Positions 41,524 through 44,068 of a stretch of 44,068 nt of DNA are shown piece after piece. This DNA is from Actinomycetota bacterium. GTDB taxonomy: Bacteria; Actinomycetota; Actinomycetes; Nanopelagicales; Nanopelagicaceae. A model generated the notes under the pieces. It was not told the DNA's origin. It ran no database searches and saw only the letters and a program-made list of their open reading frames with translations. The first letter of the stretch is position 1, and each line of letters starts with the position of its first letter. The stretch covers positions 1 through 44,068 of the forward strand of contig CANFRP010000010.1 in the NCBI GenBank assembly GCA_947449535.1, written 5' to 3'. A program made the translations under genes and the position numbers.

Positions 41524-42942
41524 TTAATTGTCGCGCTGGAAAGAATTCTCACCTGAGTAATTAGATGCAGGTGCGAGATCGCTGAAACGAGCAAAGTGCA
41601 ATTGGGCAGAGACAGCGATGGTTCGTGTTGGGCCGTTACGGTGCTTGGCAATTATGAGATCTGCTTCGCCAGAACGCCCACCACCGTCATACATATCATC
41701 GCGGTGAAGAAGGATTACAACGTCGGCATCCTGCTCAATAGAACCAGATTCACGGAGGTCAGAGAGCATTGGGCGCTTATCTGCGCGCTGCTCGGGACCA
41801 CGGTTGAGCTGTGAAATTGCAATAACAGGAACTTCGAGTTCTTTTGCAAGCAACTTTAAGTTACGTGAAAATTCCGAGACTTCTTGCTGACGATTCTCTA
41901 CGCGCTTACCTGCAGTCATGAGCTGGAGGTAATCGATAATGATTAGCTTGAGATTGTGACGCTGCTTAAGGCGTCGAGCCTTTGCTCGAATCTCCATAAG
42001 AGACATATTGGGTGAATCATCAATAAATAGTGGTGCTGCGGAGATCTCGCCCATTCGCTTGGCAAGACGCCCCCACTCTTCATCCGACAAAGAACCGGAT
42101 CGAATGTTATTAAGAGGTACTCGCGCTTCTGCTGAGAGCATACGCATTGTGATTTCTGAGCGAGACATTTCTAGGGAGAAGATGACGCAGGCATCGCCTT
42201 CGTGAATTGATGCATAACGTGCAATATCGAGACCTAGTGTTGACTTACCAACTGCAGGACGCGCAGCGAGAACAATCATGTTGCCGGGATGGAATCCATT
42301 TGTTAAACCATCGAGATCTTTGAATCCGGACTTAACGCCTTCACTACCAACGCCCTTAGAGATACTTTCGATCTCATCAAGTGCTGCTGGCAGAAGCTCT
42401 GAGAGCTGAATGTAATCTTCGGTGGCGCGTCGCTCGGTGACCTGATAAACCTCTGCTTGCGCAGCATCTACCGCTTCATCAACTTCGCCTTCTTGCGAAT
42501 AACCGATCTGAACAATCTTTGTTCCGGCCTCAACCAATCGACGCATGATTGCGTGATCGCGAACAATGCGTGCGTAGTAGCCAGCATTCGCGGCGGTCGG
42601 TACAGATGAAATTAAAGTATGGAGATATGGCGCGCCACCTGCACGCGCGATATCACCACGTTTTGTTAGTTCGGCTACGACGGTAACTGGATCGGCAGGT
42701 TCGCCGCGGCCATAGAGATCAATAATTGCATCGTAAATAAGTTCGTGCGCAGGACGATAGAAATCGCGTTCACGAATAACTTCGACCACATCTGCGATCG
42801 CATCTTTGCTTAATAACATTCCGCCAAGCACGCCTTGTTCTGCAGCGAGATCTTGTGGTGGTGTTCGTTCGAACTCAGCTCCAGCCGATGAACTCGAGCG
42901 GAAATTTTCTGCCCCGCGGCTTGGAAGTTCGGAGATGCTCAT
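41524..42942 (-). CDS. dnaB: Replicative DNA helicase DnaB
   Basis: A 472-residue helicase. The N-terminal domain (about 25-130) has PPQDLAAEQGVLGGMLLS. The RecA-like domain has Walker A AARPAVGKSTLG, Walker B LIIIDYLQLMT and SQLNRGPEQRADKRP. The ATG at 42942 (MSISELPSRG) is chosen because GGAG lies 9 nt upstream and the length fits the family; 52 more codons are open upstream but run through the repeat-rich region. No intein is present. DnaB unwinds DNA at the fork. Confidence 0.95.
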   Translation of the reverse strand: MSISELPSRGAENFRSSSSAGAEFERTPPQDLAAEQGVLGGMLLSKDAIADVVEVIRERDFYRPAHELIYDAIIDLYGRGEPADPVTVVAELTKRGDIARAGGAPYLHTLISSVPTAANAGYYARIVRDHAIMRRLVEAGTKIVQIGYSQEGEVDEAVDAAQAEVYQVTERRATEDYIQLSELLPAALDEIESISKGVGSEGVKSGFKDLDGLTNGFHPGNMIVLAARPAVGKSTLGLDIARYASIHEGDACVIFSLEMSRSEITMRMLSAEARVPLNNIRSGSLSDEEWGRLAKRMGEISAAPLFIDDSPNMSLMEIRAKARRLKQRHNLKLIIIDYLQLMTAGKRVENRQQEVSEFSRNLKLLAKELEVPVIAISQLNRGPEQRADKRPMLSDLRESGSIEQDADVVILLHRDDMYDGGGRSGEADLIIAKHRNGPTRTIAVSAQLHFARFSDLAPASNYSGENSFQRDN

Positions 42943-43027
42943 GGAGGTATTCTCCAAGTGAGCACTGACATTCCCTATTAAGCGGGAGAGCGCCTGTGTA
43001 TGTGCCTGTGGGGAAGGTGTGAAATGC

Positions 43028-43099
43028 GGTGGAGAAGGTGTGTATAAAGGGTGGATAACTCCCCCAGGAAGGTGGATTCCACGCTCATTCACGCTCATT
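43028..43099. repeat. Repeat-rich region upstream of dnaB
   Basis: GGTGGA occurs at 43028, 43050 and 43071, spacings of 22 and 21 bp (about two helical turns); the middle copy is part of GGTGGATAA, one mismatch from a DnaA box. A perfect tandem 10-bp repeat, CACGCTCATT, follows at 43080-43089 and 43090-43099. The 246-bp gap 42943-43188 contains no other gene I can support; it must hold the dnaB promoter and the divergent promoter of the secreted protein gene. Confidence 0.55.
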
Positions 43100-43188
43100 G
43101 CCCTGTGGGTAAAAGTAATTTGGGGAGTCTCACAATATAAGAATCTCTCAAATGCATAAATCGTCTGCGCATTTACGGTGTAACAATC

Positions 43189-43890
43189 ATGAAACGGATA
43201 ATTTCTCTAGCACTCATCATCATTGGGCCACTCATTTCGACCCCAACGGCCTCAGCAGCAAATCTCCCATTTACCGGTGCTGTCACTAAGGGGGAATGCC
43301 AAGTTGCAGCGTTTATGGTCCCACTTGCGACCGATATCAAAAATATTTCACAGCTAGCACTCTCAATAATTTCACGAGTTCCTGGTGCGGGAAAAGTCGC
43401 TACTTTGGGAAATCTCGCAATTACTGGTGCGGGAAATATTGGTGAGGCAATAAATGGCTACCCGATGAAGAAGGACGACCCAACCGAAGTAAGCGCATTT
43501 AATAAGTTGCGCGACGGAATTATTGGAATGAATGCCGCAAAAGATACTGCCGTGGAAATCACTTCTATTCTTACGGAGCCAATGACCGCCGTTAAGTCTT
43601 GGGATAAGGCTGGAACTTATGAAGTTGCCATTGACCCTAGTGCTCTTTCTAAAGATCAAGTAAGCAAAATATTTCAAAACAAAATTCGCCCTGGGGCTAC
43701 TAACTTTAAATTAAAGGCTGTTCAATTTGTAAAAGTTGAAAAGATTGGTGGAGTACTAACTCTCACAAAAACTTTTACTGCAATTGGAGTTGTAGGAGAT
43801 GTCCTCAGCTTAAAAGAAACTGGTAGCAAAATAATTGGCACTCCAAAGGACATTAGCTCGGGGTTGAATCTCTGTAGCATGATGAAGTAG
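43189..43890 (+). CDS. Secreted protein of unknown function between dnaB and rplI
   Basis: A 233-residue protein with a signal peptide ending at TASA (about residue 23). The mature part has two cysteines, C37 and C229, near its two ends, which could form one disulfide. Hydrophobic glycine-rich helices (SRVPGAGKVATLGNLAITGAG and TFTAIGVVGDVLSL) flank a more polar middle (about 75-165); these helices resemble amphipathic or membrane-inserting segments. I do not recognise a family. It runs opposite to dnaB and convergent to rplI and shares the strong terminator at 43902-43933 with rplI. Confidence 0.75.
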   Translation: MKRIISLALIIIGPLISTPTASAANLPFTGAVTKGECQVAAFMVPLATDIKNISQLALSIISRVPGAGKVATLGNLAITGAGNIGEAINGYPMKKDDPTEVSAFNKLRDGIIGMNAAKDTAVEITSILTEPMTAVKSWDKAGTYEVAIDPSALSKDQVSKIFQNKIRPGATNFKLKAVQFVKVEKIGGVLTLTKTFTAIGVVGDVLSLKETGSKIIGTPKDISSGLNLCSMMK

Positions 43891-43901
43891 TAGTCCAAGC
43901 A

Positions 43902-43933
43902 AAAAGCCCCGCTAATCACTTAGCGGGGCTTTT
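43902..43933. terminator. Bidirectional intrinsic terminator
   Basis: A perfect 14-bp inverted repeat, AAAAGCCCCGCTAA with TTAGCGGGGCTTTT around a TCAC loop, flanked by A-rich and T-rich runs. It ends the plus-strand secreted-protein gene (11 bp after its stop) and the minus-strand rplI transcript. Confidence 0.93.
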
Positions 43934-43946
43934 AAATTATTACTTA

Positions 43947-44068
43947 TTAAGCAGCAACAACATTAATGCTGATGTTTGCAACTACGCCGGCATGAACTGA
44001 AACCTTTGCAGAGTGCTTTCCAACAACCTTGATGTGGCCAACAACTTTGATGCCGTGGCGATCGATAT
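43947..44068 (-). CDS. rplI: Ribosomal protein L9, C-terminal end (cut by window edge)
   Basis: Hand translation gives a C-terminal fragment with IDRHGIKVVGHIKVVGKH followed by SAKVSVHAGVVANISINVVAA and a TAA stop. It matches the C-terminal domain of L9 (xIKxxGxHxVxVxLHxxV pattern). About 40 codons are in the window; the rest lies beyond the edge. L9 next to dnaB is a widespread arrangement, but here the two genes are separated by a gene on the opposite strand. Confidence 0.9.
   Translation of the reverse strand, partial: IDRHGIKVVGHIKVVGKHSAKVSVHAGVVANISINVVAA

Noticed and set aside
42943-43098. N-terminal extension of DnaB by 52 residues
   Set aside because: It runs through the repeat-rich control region, exceeds family length, and the ATG at 42942 has an SD.
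1-44068. CRISPR array, insertion sequence or integrated element
   Set aside because: No regularly spaced repeats, transposase or integrase frames were seen, and base and codon use look uniform by eye.

Overview
The window reads as chromosome of a small-genome, moderate-to-low-GC actinobacterium, most like the freshwater acI / Nanopelagicales group. This is inferred from Mycobacterium-like housekeeping genes (Sdh1-type succinate dehydrogenase, FadE5-type acyl-CoA dehydrogenase, PknB with PASTA domains, CrgA, actinobacterial Dcd) in AT-richer sequence, very short intergenic gaps, many 1-4 bp gene overlaps, and many genes with a -10 box about 6-7 nt before the start codon (leaderless mRNAs). No insertion sequence, prophage or CRISPR array was seen.

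Region 1 (1-17650) is a sugar-catabolic island. On the minus strand are an L-lactate dehydrogenase-like flavoenzyme (cut by the window edge), a ribose-type ABC importer (ATPase, two permeases, binding protein), an enolase-superfamily dehydratase, a GntR/FCD regulator, a 2-keto-3-deoxy-L-fuconate dehydrogenase-like SDR and an L-fuconate dehydratase. A divergent plus-strand operon holds an aldo/keto reductase (sugar 1-dehydrogenase), a RhaM-type mutarotase, a KdaD/XylX-like FAH protein, a D-2-hydroxyacid dehydrogenase, an L-fuconolactonase, an IlvD/Edd sugar-acid dehydratase, a 2-oxoglutarate semialdehyde dehydrogenase and a diketo-deoxyfuconate hydrolase. Together they can be read as a complete non-phosphorylating L-fucose route (to pyruvate + L-lactate, then pyruvate) fused with a Weimberg-type pentose route (to 2-oxoglutarate). 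L-fucose and D-arabinose share C2-C4 configuration, so the upper enzymes could serve both. A palindrome containing AGATCCTATA occurs at the divergent promoter and twice upstream of the binding-protein gene and is the best candidate operator for the GntR protein.

Region 2 (17691-22570) has tRNA-Ser(GCU), a secreted FN3/Ig-like protein, a small secreted protein, a 38-aa Cys-rich protein, a rhodanese, an Xaa-Pro aminopeptidase, a pair of CrcB fluoride-channel genes (one apparently with a non-AUG start) and a small holin-like membrane protein. Region 3 (22574-29906) has sdhB-sdhA-sdhC, tRNA-Ser(UGA), a HAD phosphatase apparently starting at AUU inside serS, serS, pheA and a glycerophosphodiester phosphodiesterase.

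Region 4 (29989-37645) holds a PP2C phosphatase and PASTA kinase, trpG/pabA, crgA, a two-component system preceded by DnaA-box-like sites, htpX-lemA and dcd. Region 5 (37709-44068) has fadE5, a DMT exporter, a beta-carbonic anhydrase, a secreted Ala-rich protein, dnaB with a repeat-rich upstream region, an unknown secreted protein, a strong bidirectional terminator and the 3' end of rplI.
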